The notes under the pieces were generated by a model. That model did not search any database, was not told where the DNA came from, and saw nothing but the letters and a program-made list of their open reading frames with translations. From Schistosoma haematobium (taxonomy: Eukaryota > Platyhelminthes > Trematoda > Strigeidida > Schistosomatidae), in contig NC_067198.1 of NCBI RefSeq assembly GCF_000699445.3, positions 28,871,536 through 28,935,535 of the forward strand: a DNA stretch of 64,000 bases, written 5' to 3'. The position numbers and the translations under genes are program-made. How positions within the stretch are numbered: position 1 is the stretch's first letter; every line of letters starts with the position of its first letter. Below, one piece after another: positions 57,801 through 62,690 of this stretch.

Positions 57801-58689
57801 TATGTATGTGTGCACTTCTTGTTCTATTCATCACATGTCTGTAACTTATTTTTGTGTGACTATAAATATTGATTCACGCCTAATTAAATTAAGTTGGCTC
57901 ATATTCCTTCTCCACCGCGCATCATTTCATTTCGCTTCGTTCCTTTGGTCGTCTGCCTGGATCAATGGTTGTACAAAATATAAATATTCGAAATCCTTTT
58001 TTGCATGTGATTTATTTTAATTCTGTTGTCCACTAACGCGAGTTAAGTCGATAATTATATACAAGGATAGCCAGGCTGTACATTTTGACAGCAATCATTA
58101 AATAACGATCATTTGTTCGATATAACTGGAGTCAGATATCGGGCCACTAAAGTCTTTTGCTTAAATATTTTATTATTGAGAGATAGGTATAATATGTAGA
58201 GATCGTCTTCCATACTTAAACTAATAATATTATTACTATTTCGAAAGTTTTTGACGTTTTGTGTATATATAATGTTTTATTGTTTCATTGTGTAAGTAAC
58301 ACGTAGTTGATATTATTTCTTCTGTTTTATAAGCTTGTATTTCATCACAATAGTTTTAAATTTGTTATCTAACTTCATCATATATTCTATTCAATTATTC
58401 ATCTTATTTTCTTGCTTTGAAATAGAAAAGAATCTATATCGTATGTATCGTTTGACAATGAACGTACATTGGATGAACATAATCATTTACACTTTATAAA
58501 TGATGATAATAATATACTTATATCAAATGTAGAAAGAAAACGTTTACATGCATCATCAACATCACCTGGGGGTTTTACTGGTTGGACTGCACGACTTGGT
58601 TTAACTGCATCTATGCTGGGCACTAGTTTGTTGGGTTGTAGTCTGGTCTTATTATTGACTTGTTTAGGAATGATTTGCTTACAGTCCAG
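30762..58689 (+). CDS. SCAP: SCAP, SREBP cleavage-activating protein (membrane part, 13 exons)
   Basis: SCAP is an ER/Golgi membrane escort that binds SREBP through WD40 repeats and carries it to the Golgi when sterol is low. The exons (30762-30874, 30904-31006, 32153-32368, 33552-33847, 35483-35703, 37148-37277, 40101-40213, 41200-41393, 42853-43189, 46463-46578, 55397-56127, 56209-56450, 58431-58689) join in matching phases to 1023 codons. The order of domains follows vertebrate SCAP: N-terminal helix (ISRVYYNHG), luminal loop 1, sterol-sensing domain ([18 protein letters not shown] ... [16 protein letters not shown]), COPII motif MELSDL, loop 7 with YNLSL, last helix. The residues equivalent to Tyr298, Leu315 and Asp443, where mutations make mammalian SCAP sterol-resistant, are all retained. 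WD40 exons must lie beyond the window. Confidence 0.95.
30875..30903 (+). other. 29-nt micro-intron of SCAP
   Basis: It runs from GTATGT to CTTAG. Without removal, the exon 1 frame stops soon after and the sequence downstream is out of frame. With it, the protein reads [11 protein letters not shown], matching human CCYPLLKLPL at the end of helix 1. Very short 5' introns are known in schistosomes. Confidence 0.85.
30904..31006 (+). CDS. SCAP: SCAP exon 2: start of luminal loop 1
   Basis: Begins in phase 2 (TG|C, Cys) and ends in phase 0 at TATGTTTTC|GTAAGT. It encodes CYPLTQLPL followed by a charged stretch. The middle of loop 1 is poorly conserved between flukes and vertebrates. Confidence 0.9.
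31007..32152 (+). other. SCAP intron 2, no repeat recognised
   Basis: AT-rich, pyrimidine-rich in places. No repeat family member and no additional SCAP-like exon were found. A few residues of loop 1 could be encoded by a missed small exon. Confidence 0.55.
32153..32368 (+). CDS. SCAP: SCAP exon 3: luminal loop 1
   Basis: The acceptor AACAG at 32148-32152 gives a phase-0 start; the alternative TGTAG at 32116-32120 would shift the frame. The exon encodes [10 protein letters not shown] (compare AYVQQIFVKS) and [12 protein letters not shown] ... DDICFQ (compare LVEEIRNHVLRDSSG ... EELCLQ). It ends in phase 0. Confidence 0.88.
32369..33551 (+). other. SCAP intron 3, no repeat recognised
   Basis: No clear repeat or extra exon. 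The open frames at 32747-32989 and 33320-33550 have no motif. Confidence 0.55.
33552..33847 (+). CDS. SCAP: SCAP exon 4: end of loop 1
   Basis: [15 protein letters not shown] aligns with [30 protein letters not shown] with TLKDLLFGVPGKYSG, and [14 protein letters not shown] with RMVSYTITLVFQHY. The exon starts in phase 0 and ends in phase 2 (TC|). Confidence 0.93.
33848..35482 (+). other. SCAP intron 4, with an RTE-like tail fragment
   Basis: The intron contains the RTE-like tail fragment listed at 33955-34290. The remaining 1.2 kb is AT-rich without a recognisable feature. Confidence 0.55.
33955..34290 (+). repeat. RTE-like LINE 3'-end fragment with (AAT)n tail
   Basis: A GC-richer block containing GGATCCCAAACCAATGG, ACCTTTAGGTCAAAGGCTCG and GGGCACCCGGGCAGTATC. 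It ends TTGTACCGATATTTATGTG followed by an AAT microsatellite. The same block occurs inverted at 57111-57565, and its end alone at 37600-37715. A short-repeat tail is typical of RTE-clade 3' ends. The clade is inferred. Confidence 0.6.
35483..35703 (+). CDS. SCAP: SCAP exon 5: start of sterol-sensing domain
   Basis: Starts in phase 2 (TC|C) and encodes [13 protein letters not shown] (compare KFLGSLRARLMLL). Next is the membrane helix [18 protein letters not shown]. Its Tyr before FSV corresponds to Tyr298 of mammalian SCAP. Ends in phase 1. Confidence 0.93.
35840..36070 (+). repeat. Interspersed repeat of about 230 bp, copy 1
   Basis: Landmarks are AAAATCTGAGAACCACAC near the start, CTTTCTGT-like pyrimidine-rich middle, and ACTACTTATATCTGTCGACA then AGTAGCACACACCA at the end. 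It is the most diverged copy together with copy 4. I do not recognise the family. Confidence 0.65.
36611..36864 (+). repeat. Possible LTR with adjacent primer-binding site
   Basis: Starts TGTTGGCAGGACAG, ends ATTACTATACA, and is followed after one base by TGGAACGGGAGTACC, which looks like a tRNA primer-binding site. ATTGG and CCAAT boxes lie near 36668-36692. No TSD and no partner LTR are seen, so this is tentative. Confidence 0.35.
37148..37277 (+). CDS. SCAP: SCAP exon 6: sterol-sensing domain
   Basis: Encodes [18 protein letters not shown] ... [11 protein letters not shown] ... TLNG, nearly the same as human [18 protein letters not shown]. The Leu of GLAL corresponds to Leu315. Starts in phase 1 and ends in phase 2. 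Confidence 0.96.
37600..37715 (-). repeat. RTE-like 3'-end scrap
   Basis: The reverse complement contains TATGTGTTCAAATAATTATT and GGTGCCCCTTTGTACCAATA. It matches the extreme 3' end of the blocks at 33955 and 57111, including the AAT-type tail. Confidence 0.6.
38881..39211 (-). repeat. Sm-alpha-like unit: hammerhead plus tRNA-related region
   Basis: On the minus strand the order is tRNA-like head, then hammerhead. The tRNA-like part reads GACTCAGTCGCCAAGTGG and GGTTCGGGTCCCGG (B-box type). The hammerhead region has GACGAGTCC AAATA GGACGAAAC GCACGTCC, so stem II pairs fully. The first core bases are changed (TAGACGA for CTGACGA), which should inactivate cleavage. The motif GAGATG recurs 331 bp later, close to the known satellite-like unit length of Sm-alpha. 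Confidence 0.82.
39212..39420 (+). repeat. Inverted, partial Sm-alpha copy
   Basis: AAATAGGACGAAACTCACGTCC at 39223 is the hammerhead 3' half, now on the + strand. Decayed forms of the downstream Sm-alpha landmarks follow in reverse order. It abuts the previous unit head to head. Confidence 0.7.
39741..39998 (+). repeat. Interspersed repeat of about 230 bp, copy 2
   Basis: Nearly identical to copy 3 in intron 10 (TTACAGAGTGCTGTATGAAA ... ACTACATCCTACTTATA). It includes a long pyrimidine-rich middle and the end AGTAGCACACACCACTATATG. Confidence 0.8.
40101..40213 (+). CDS. SCAP: SCAP exon 7: sterol-sensing domain
   Basis: Encodes [18 protein letters not shown], then [18 protein letters not shown]. 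Human SCAP has GEIFPYLVVVIGLENVLV and LTKSVVSTPVDLEVKLRI. Starts in phase 2 and ends in phase 1. Confidence 0.96.
40214..41199 (+). other. SCAP intron 7, with a decayed hammerhead SINE
   Basis: About 40310-40470 is a decayed + strand copy of the second SINE type: CTGGCGAGTATACC, then CTAGGACGAAACAGC and TTCCTAGTTTTCAATGG, with a B-box relic AAGTTCAACCCC. The remaining sequence, including the frames at 40664-40906 and 40846-41118, has no recognised motif. Confidence 0.5.
41200..41393 (+). CDS. SCAP: SCAP exon 8: end of sterol-sensing domain, ME of COPII motif
   Basis: Encodes two membrane helices and [20 protein letters not shown] (compare [20 protein letters not shown]), then SVDIRRME. The Asp in SVDIRR corresponds to Asp443. 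The exon ends in phase 0 exactly between the first two and last four residues of the COPII-binding hexapeptide. Confidence 0.95.
41394..42852 (+). other. SCAP intron 8, with repeat remnants
   Basis: 41540-42110 looks like an RTE-related 3' fragment; it ends TTGTTCCAGTATTTATGTG, then TATTGAATAAATAA, like the tail at 34240. 42385-42520 is a decayed SINE of the second hammerhead type (TTCGACTCCTAG, then GTAGGAAAAATTGC and GGTTTCCAACGG). The rest is featureless. Confidence 0.45.
42853..43189 (+). CDS. SCAP: SCAP exon 9: cytosolic loop 6, LSDL of COPII motif
   Basis: Starts LSDL, completing MELSDL, the equivalent of mammalian MELADL that binds Sec24. The rest is a Ser-rich, poorly conserved cytosolic loop with a hydrophobic stretch ([15 protein letters not shown]), then [17 protein letters not shown]. 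Starts in phase 0 and ends in phase 1. Confidence 0.9.
43190..46462 (+). other. SCAP intron 9
   Basis: Contains the PLE remnant at 44110-45400. The flanks, 43190-44109 and 45401-46462, are AT-rich; the frames at 43685-43963 and 45641-45928 have no motif. Confidence 0.55.
44110..45400 (+). mobile_element. Degenerate Penelope-like element in SCAP intron 9
   Basis: Starts 5'-truncated at motif A ([10 protein letters not shown]). Further pieces are [20 protein letters not shown] (motif B), [14 protein letters not shown] (motif C, IDD variant), [14 protein letters not shown] and an [19 protein letters not shown] block. The GIY-YIG endonuclease remains open at 45005-45301: [18 protein letters not shown], where Asp replaces the Gly of YIG. 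Stops and frameshifts interrupt the RT. It is a different subfamily from the palindromic pair. Confidence 0.88.
46463..46578 (+). CDS. SCAP: SCAP exon 10: end of loop 6
   Basis: Encodes [23 protein letters not shown], about 23 of its 38 codons, aligning with human [23 protein letters not shown]. Too short to stand out by length. Starts in phase 1 and ends in phase 0 at CTTCTG|GTACGT. Confidence 0.88.
47320..47700 (-). mobile_element. Solo LTR inside left PLE copy, 381 bp
   Basis: Mirror image of the LTR at 51811-52191. The flanking ATTAT (47315-47319), the complement of ATAAT, marks its duplication on the outer side. It interrupts the endonuclease coding region at the same codon as in the right copy. 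Confidence 0.85.
49611..49900 (-). other. Loop of the PLE palindrome
   Basis: Single-copy sequence between the arms. On the minus strand it continues the N-terminal reading frame of the left PLE ([19 protein letters not shown], then [19 protein letters not shown]). It is therefore PLE sequence present in only one of the two copies, meaning that the right copy is 5'-truncated relative to the left. Confidence 0.85.
49901..52832 (+). mobile_element. Right PLE copy (+ strand), 5'-truncated
   Basis: The N-terminal part is open at 49906-50464, then a shift leads to 50423-50686 ([20 protein letters not shown]). RT is open at 50755-51336 with motif [12 protein letters not shown], motif [11 protein letters not shown] and motif C YVDD intact. 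The next frame (51273-51593) continues after another shift. The GIY-YIG domain at 51596-51810 has [18 protein letters not shown], with the LTR inserted after GSIRSSII; it resumes at 52192 with [16 protein letters not shown]. The 3' UTR runs to about 52832. Confidence 0.92.
51811..52191 (+). mobile_element. Solo LTR inside right PLE copy, 381 bp
   Basis: Starts TGTTGGGGTGATCC and ends ACCTATCA, flanked by ATAAT at 51806-51810 and 52192-52196, a 5-bp TSD. A TATA-like TTATAAAAACC near 52030 is typical of LTR promoters. Removing it with one ATAAT restores the endonuclease sequence ([16 protein letters not shown]). It differs from the 488-bp LTR family. Confidence 0.85.
52932..53192 (+). repeat. 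Interspersed repeat of about 230 bp, copy 3
   Basis: Almost identical to copy 2 (39741-39998) over most of its length. It begins soon after the right boundary of the PLE palindrome. Confidence 0.8.
54012..54555. repeat. Decayed inverted pair of hammerhead SINEs
   Basis: On the minus strand 54040-54110 keeps CTGAGCAGTCCCATATTATGACAAAACGGCTGTC, a decayed hammerhead. On the + strand 54450-54530 keeps GGACTAAACGGCTGTCTGG and TTCCCAGTTTTCCGTGGT. Both ends carry ATCACGA-type sequence inverted. The arrangement matches the better-preserved pair at 58855-59625. Confidence 0.6.
55021..55262 (+). repeat. Interspersed repeat of about 230 bp, copy 4
   Basis: Diverged copy. AAAATCTGAAAATCACAT, CTACACACTACTTGTATCTG and AACATAAATAGCATACACCA align with the other three. 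All four are in the + orientation and in SCAP introns. Confidence 0.6.
55397..56127 (+). CDS. SCAP: SCAP exon 11: membrane helix 7 and luminal loop 7
   Basis: Starts in phase 0 with [21 protein letters not shown], aligning with human [22 protein letters not shown]. A long, acidic, Ser/Asn/Asp/His-rich luminal segment follows. Its end, [15 protein letters not shown] ... [11 protein letters not shown], matches FRHWPTLFSYYNITL ... LLPVIPVTLRL. The NLS sequon sits where human SCAP has NIT. Ends in phase 2. Confidence 0.92.
56128..56208 (+). other. SCAP intron 11, 81 nt
   Basis: GTAAGT to TTGAG. Short compared with its neighbours. Phase 2 on both sides (CA|G, Gln). Confidence 0.7.
56209..56450 (+). 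CDS. SCAP: SCAP exon 12: rest of loop 7
   Basis: Encodes [12 protein letters not shown] and a Ser/Thr-rich stretch, then [13 protein letters not shown]. The acceptor follows from frame continuity. The donor is less sure: ACAA|GTAATC at 56451 gives phase 1, which matches an acceptor at 58430. Reading on ends at a TAG at 56486. There is little detectable similarity to vertebrate SCAP. Confidence 0.6.
57111..57565 (-). repeat. RTE-like 3'-end fragment, inverted
   Basis: Reverse complement of the block at 33955-34290 (CCCGGGCAGTATCACAGCCC, then GGTGCCCTCTTGTACCAATA), extended upstream by about 150 bp. The AAT-type tail lies at 57097-57120, next to the LTR break. Confidence 0.65.
57569..57753. 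repeat. 85-bp-arm hairpin within LTR-like repeat
   Basis: 57569-57651 pairs with 57671-57753 (coordinate sum 115322), with a 19-nt spacer. The arms carry LTR 5' sequence (GACATGCCAATTTACCC) ending in CCGGATCC. The spacer CAAACCAATGGTGCACATG matches the RTE block. A few mismatches are visible. Confidence 0.8.
58431..58689 (+). CDS. SCAP: SCAP exon 13: last membrane helix
   Basis: Encodes [20 protein letters not shown], then [13 protein letters not shown], aligning with human VALGLATGIVLVLLLLCLYRVLC. The start is placed at 58431 (acceptor AAAAG) to keep phase with exon 12; TAG at 58425 is an alternative. Ends in phase 2 at TCCAG|GTTAGT. The WD40 part that should follow is not in the window. 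Confidence 0.85.
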
Positions 58690-58854
58690 GTTAGTTAATG
58701 ATAATTTTCGGTATAAATTCTGTGAGATTATATCATATATGAAACTATGCTTGTCATTTATATAAAATTCTGAATTGCTAGGTTAACATGTTTGGTTCCC
58801 AATGAAGACATTACGCATGCTTTTCCATTTTAACAAACCAACTAACCCTTCTAT

Positions 58855-59141
58855 TTCACAGATTGAAATCATGAGTCAGTTGAAGCTAGACCACCATTGA
58901 AAACCTGGAAGCACTGGACGGCCGTTTCGTCCTAGTATGGGACTCCTCAGCAGTGCGCATCCACGATCCCGCACCACGCGGGGCTCGAACCCAGGACCTA
59001 CTGGCTCCGCGCGCGAGCACTTAACCACTAGACCACTGAGCCGGCATCCAACGGTGTTAATGTCTAACTTCAACCAATCCACGAAGTTGCGCCACCGTAC
59101 ACCATTGTCTTCAGTGAGTTCCTATCTCACAACAGACCTGG
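58855..59141 (-). repeat. Hammerhead SINE (second type), left copy
   Basis: Near-perfect reverse complement of 59297-59583 (coordinate sum 118438). On the minus strand it contains a tRNA-like A box (TGGTCTAGTGG), B box (GGTTCGAGCCC) and the hammerhead CTGAGGAG ... AGGACGAAAC GGCCGTC with stem I GCACTG/CAGTGC (58911-58956). Confidence 0.85.
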
Positions 59142-59218
59142 TTGAACTCCACTGGTAACGGCCTCTCACTAGAACTTCGGGAGTTTTTCCGGAAGTCAGT
59201 CACTAGTGAGCAGTTGAT

Positions 59219-59625
59219 TATTATCAGAATGGGTTTTGTGGAGATTTTAGAAATTTCACAGATTGAAATCATGAGTCAGTTGAAGCTAGACCACCACCAG
59301 GTCTGTTGTGAGATAGGAACTCACTGAAGACAATGGTGTACGGTGGCGCAACTTCGTGGATTGGTTGAAGTTAGACATTAACACCGTTGGATGCCGGCTC
59401 AGTGGTCTAGTGGTTAAGTGCTCGCGCGCGGAGCCAGTAGGTCCTAGGTTCGAGCCCCGCGTGGTGCGGGATCGTGGATGCGCACTGCTGAGGAGTCCCA
59501 TACTAGGACGAAACGGCCGTCCAGTGCTTCCAGGTTTTCAATGGTGGTCTAGCTTCAACTGACTCATGATTTCAATCTGTGAAGTTTCTAAAATCTCCAC
59601 AAAACCCATTCTGATAATAACCGTT
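59219..59625 (+). repeat. Hammerhead SINE with about 76-bp terminal inverted repeats
   Basis: 59219-59294 (AATGGGTTTTGTGGAGATTT ... AGCTAGACCACCA) is the inverse of 59549-59625. Between them are the A box TGGTCTAGTGG (59403-59413), the B box GGTTCGAGCCC (59447-59457) and a hammerhead at 59482-59527. CTGAGGAG, stem II GTCC/GGAC, GAAAC and the cleavage site GTC are all intact. A tRNA-derived SINE with inverted termini is unusual. Confidence 0.8.
59482..59527 (+). ncRNA. Hammerhead ribozyme, type I, core intact
   Basis: GCACTG pairs with CAGTGC (stem I). CTGAGGA is the first core strand, TCC..GGA closes stem II, GAAAC is the second core strand, a very short stem III (AC..GT) follows, and cleavage is expected after GTC at 59519-59521. 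Short stem III is a known feature of schistosome hammerheads. Activity is inferred from sequence. Confidence 0.75.
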
Positions 59626-60260
59626 CTATTGTTTAGTTATGTGATCGAGTTAATCTGTCAGACAGAATGACCAACTTTTATGAATGTATAGTTTATTCTT
59701 GCTTAACATTGTATCAGAAATGGCTTTTTAAAATTAAGTACAGTATATCAAAATATCTATCTTCAGATTAACAATTTATATCGGTAAAGGAAACCGTAAT
59801 CTACTAGAGTAAAGTCATCTATGAATTAAAGCTTGTTGTTAATCATAGATCTATTGATTGTCGTTTCTTTTTCGATATTTTGTTATATTGATCTATTTTG
59901 TTCGTATCCAATTGAATAATATGATAAGCTAATATTTTATCTAATTCCAAATAAAATTCTATTTTCTCTAAAATGGAACTGCGCTTCACTTTGAACTTTT
60001 TATGTGTATCAACTTTGGGTTTTTTTTTCCAGTCATTTGCTACCTAGTATCACATTATATGAGTAATAATTATAGAAATATTTTCTTTTAATAAATTTAT
60101 TATTGTTATACACGGTGAAATTGTGCTATCATGTTAATTTTTGTTATCGTCCATAAACTATGAAAGTTCTGCGCATCAGTAGATTTGGATTTTCTCAAGT
60201 AATCACTTTTTTATTATTTTTTTCCCGTACACTATATCAAGTCTAGATAATATTGCGAAT
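59626..60260. other. AT-rich DNA, nothing recognised
   Basis: No exon, SINE or LTR landmark between the SINE pair and the LINE. Probably SCAP intron 13. Confidence 0.5.
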
Positions 60261-60829
60261 TAACCTACCTAGGCTCTCGTAATAACGTGATTGTCTATAA
60301 TATACCTGACAAAATCCCCATTAAAACTGTAAGGAATTCGATATTAAAAGCATCTAACCTTCAAGACAGTCCATGCCAATGCATTCGACTTAATAAAAAG
60401 CACCAGAAATACTCGTGCCCAGTCTTGTTCAGATTCGATTCTCATATATTAGCTGAACAGTTAAAAGAATCCGAGCAGCTAATCTGCGCGCTTACGAAGT
60501 TTAGAAACGCTCGTGTAGTCTCAGATAAGACCACCAATCAAAGACTTACGCAAAAACGTACCTTGAACGGAAATAAAGGTGTTGAGATCATAATAAATGA
60601 CGATGCATCAGCTGCTGGATCCACTGATGCAGCTATCCTATCTCATGTTATCCAGTACTCTGATTTACCAACGAAGAGTGCTAATTTGCTTATTATGCCT
60701 ATAGTGACATTTGATAACCATTGTGCATCTAATGACGACACTAATCCGATATTTTCCAGTTTACCATTAGAAGCCCATAAGCAAATACTTAGTTCTAATG
60801 CGACAGCTCTTAAAAACACTCAAGATTAA
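60261..60829 (+). pseudogene. CR1-like ORF1 fragment
   Basis: Open in one frame from SRNNVIVYNIPDKI to the stop at 60827. VIVYNIPD, then CQCIRLNKKHQ and CPVLFRFDS, is an RRM-like RNA-binding pattern seen in CR1 ORF1 proteins. The usual N-terminus with a PHD-like finger is missing, because the copy is 5'-truncated. Related coding continues in another frame at 60903. Confidence 0.65.
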
Positions 60830-61156
60830 AAAGTCTATGCCACGTAAGAAGAATATATGTACAGGACCTTCTGGTTCATGACCCAATAACAAAAATATTA
60901 CGATGGCCCTACCAAATGAAAATGAGAATGTACTTCCCGACACCATGCTTTACCCTACGCATCGTAGGGGAGTTTATAAGGGCACACTTGATTCAAATGT
61001 CTCACAAGACGGCCACTACAGTCATTGTGTAAGCAGGCCTAATATTAGACAGACCGCAGTGAACCAACGTGCCCCTCGGTTACCCTCAAACGTTTTAAAT
61101 AATAAACCTGTACGACGTAACTTTTCTCAACACTTTCCCTTTGGGCAAGATGGACT

Positions 61157-61644
61157 TGTGGTGGTCTATATTCGATATAATCCATAAAATTCGTATACAG
61201 CTCGTCTTGATAACCGTTCTATATGACGTCCCAACGGTTTATTAATCAGAAGACAAATACGAAGTGTTGATTACGTTTATTACGAGACCACACACATATA
61301 TCCAAATGTACAGATGCGTTAAACAAGCATAGAAGAGTTGTGCTGAAAGGCAAGCAAGCGAGCGAGAGCCATAGCAAAGCAATTTTGACACGTATGGAAG
61401 ATGGCTGGGAAGCCAACTCCATTTTAGTCAAGCGTTACTCAATATTTATAGTCAGACAAAATAAAGCTAGACATATGATTAATAGGATAAGAAGGGCACA
61501 CACATATACGCTCATATAAAAACAGTCTAGATTGATAAGCGAATAAATAACAAGGTCAATGTATGGCTCAAGTAAAATGAATAGAATGGGATGTCCGAAA
61601 GCTCGAATAAGGTATATGGGCTTGGCATAACAACTGACACTACA
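61157..61644 (-). mobile_element. Solo LTR, 488 bp, inserted in LINE
   Basis: In reverse complement it starts TGTAGTGTCAGTTG and ends GACCACCACA. GACT lies on both sides (61153-61156 and 61645-61648), a 4-bp TSD. Same length and family as 18136-18623. A TATA-like CTATAAATATT and a CAAT-like box are within. The minus-strand frames at 61246-61431 and 61435-61668 are LTR translations. Confidence 0.87.
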
Positions 61645-61945
61645 GACTACTAGGCTACTCACCATCAACCCAACTCCAACTAGCAGGTGCCTGTCTTAAC
61701 TGTCCGCCTAGTCAAGTTCAACAAATTAATCCACTTTATCAAAATAATGACTTTTTGGCCTTCAGAAATCCCTGGTTCCACTAGCGCTACAGTTTGTTCA
61801 AGCGATAGCCCATGTGATCAGTCAAACATAACAAACCACAGTCCATGCAAATCTAAACTACACAACATCAATAGAGAAGCTCTCGGTTTTTTTTACACTC
61901 CATACTCCCTTTTTAAACTTATTACTTATCAATGCACGTTCACTT

Positions 61946-62683
61946 ATGAACAAAATTTCAGCCTTGAAAACATTAGCTTTTCTAACCAAGTCTTCTTTCA
62001 TACTTATCACTGAAACATGGTGCTCTCAAGCAGTATCTGATTCAGAATTAAATATCCAGAACTATCGACTCTATCGCTGTCACAGAATAACTAAGCGAGG
62101 AAGTGGTTGTATCATATATGCTTTGGATACCCTAACAACTAATAAAGTTGAAGATAGTGTCCTGAATAGTTTACCAGAATCAGTCTGGATATCAGTCAAC
62201 AATCTGAATCATAATCTACTCCTTGGATGTATATACAGAGCTCCTGATAGTTCGAGTAATGGGAATGATCTTATTATCAATGCATTCCTACATGCATCTG
62301 CTCTAAACTTTAATGCTAAGGTTATCACTGGGGATTTCAATTATCCCGTGATTAACTGGAGTACCGGTAGTTGTCAGTCATGTAATGATGAATTCTTGGC
62401 AAGCATTAACCTGCAATGCTGGTCACAGTGGGTTCGTACCCCAACTAGAGGCGATAGTATACTCGATCTAATATTTAGTAGAGATGTTATCCAACTATCT
62501 GTAAAAGTATACGATGAATTTGTAAGCAGTGACCATAAGATAGTAGTTTGCGCTCTCCCTATCTATCCCTATTATAACCGACCCATCCAAAAAACCTGTC
62601 AATATAGAGACTATAAGCATGCTGGCTGGGACCTCCCGCATTCACTGATTAAACTTTCAGAATGGGATAACTTTTTCATGTAA
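61946..62683 (+). pseudogene. CR1-like APE endonuclease domain
   Basis: ILITETW supplies the catalytic Glu. LLGCIYRAPDS, VITGDFNYPVINW (Asp and Asn), DSILDLIFS and VSSDHKIVV (Ser-Asp-His) follow in the right order and spacing for an AP-endonuclease-like LINE nuclease, which nicks the target DNA. The domain itself is intact over 245 codons, but a stop ends it at 62681 and the connection to RT is in another frame. Confidence 0.9.
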
Positions 62684-62690
62684 TAGTCTC

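Larger units (their letters stand above)
57078..58160 (+). repeat. LTR-like repeat interrupted by RTE tail and hairpin
   Basis: TGTAGTGTCGGTTACTATGT at 57078 is the LTR 5' end. It is interrupted at about 57098, and the same sequence (GGTTACTATGTTAAGCCCATG) restarts at 57677 and runs on to GGAGTCAGATATCGGGCCACTAAAG at 58130. It is the same family as 16220-16710 and 20405-20915. Confidence 0.65.
56451..58430 (+). other. SCAP intron 12, repeat-rich
   Basis: Contains a PLE 3'-end scrap (56845-56930: GTATATATTTGCGACTGTATA, then GAAAAGCGAAC), the interrupted LTR-like repeat (57078-58160), an inverted RTE tail (57111-57565) and a hairpin (57569-57753). 56500-56840 shows nothing else. Confidence 0.6.

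Noticed and set aside
58876..59082. Open frames of 61-73 codons on both strands at 58876-59562 with similar translations
   Set aside because: They are translations of the hammerhead SINE arms; their similarity follows from the inverted repeat and not from protein conservation.
59395..59470. Possible tRNA gene with good A and B boxes
   Set aside because: No acceptor-stem closure is evident, and the sequence is part of a repeated SINE with an adjoining hammerhead. It is a tRNA-derived pol III promoter, not a tRNA.
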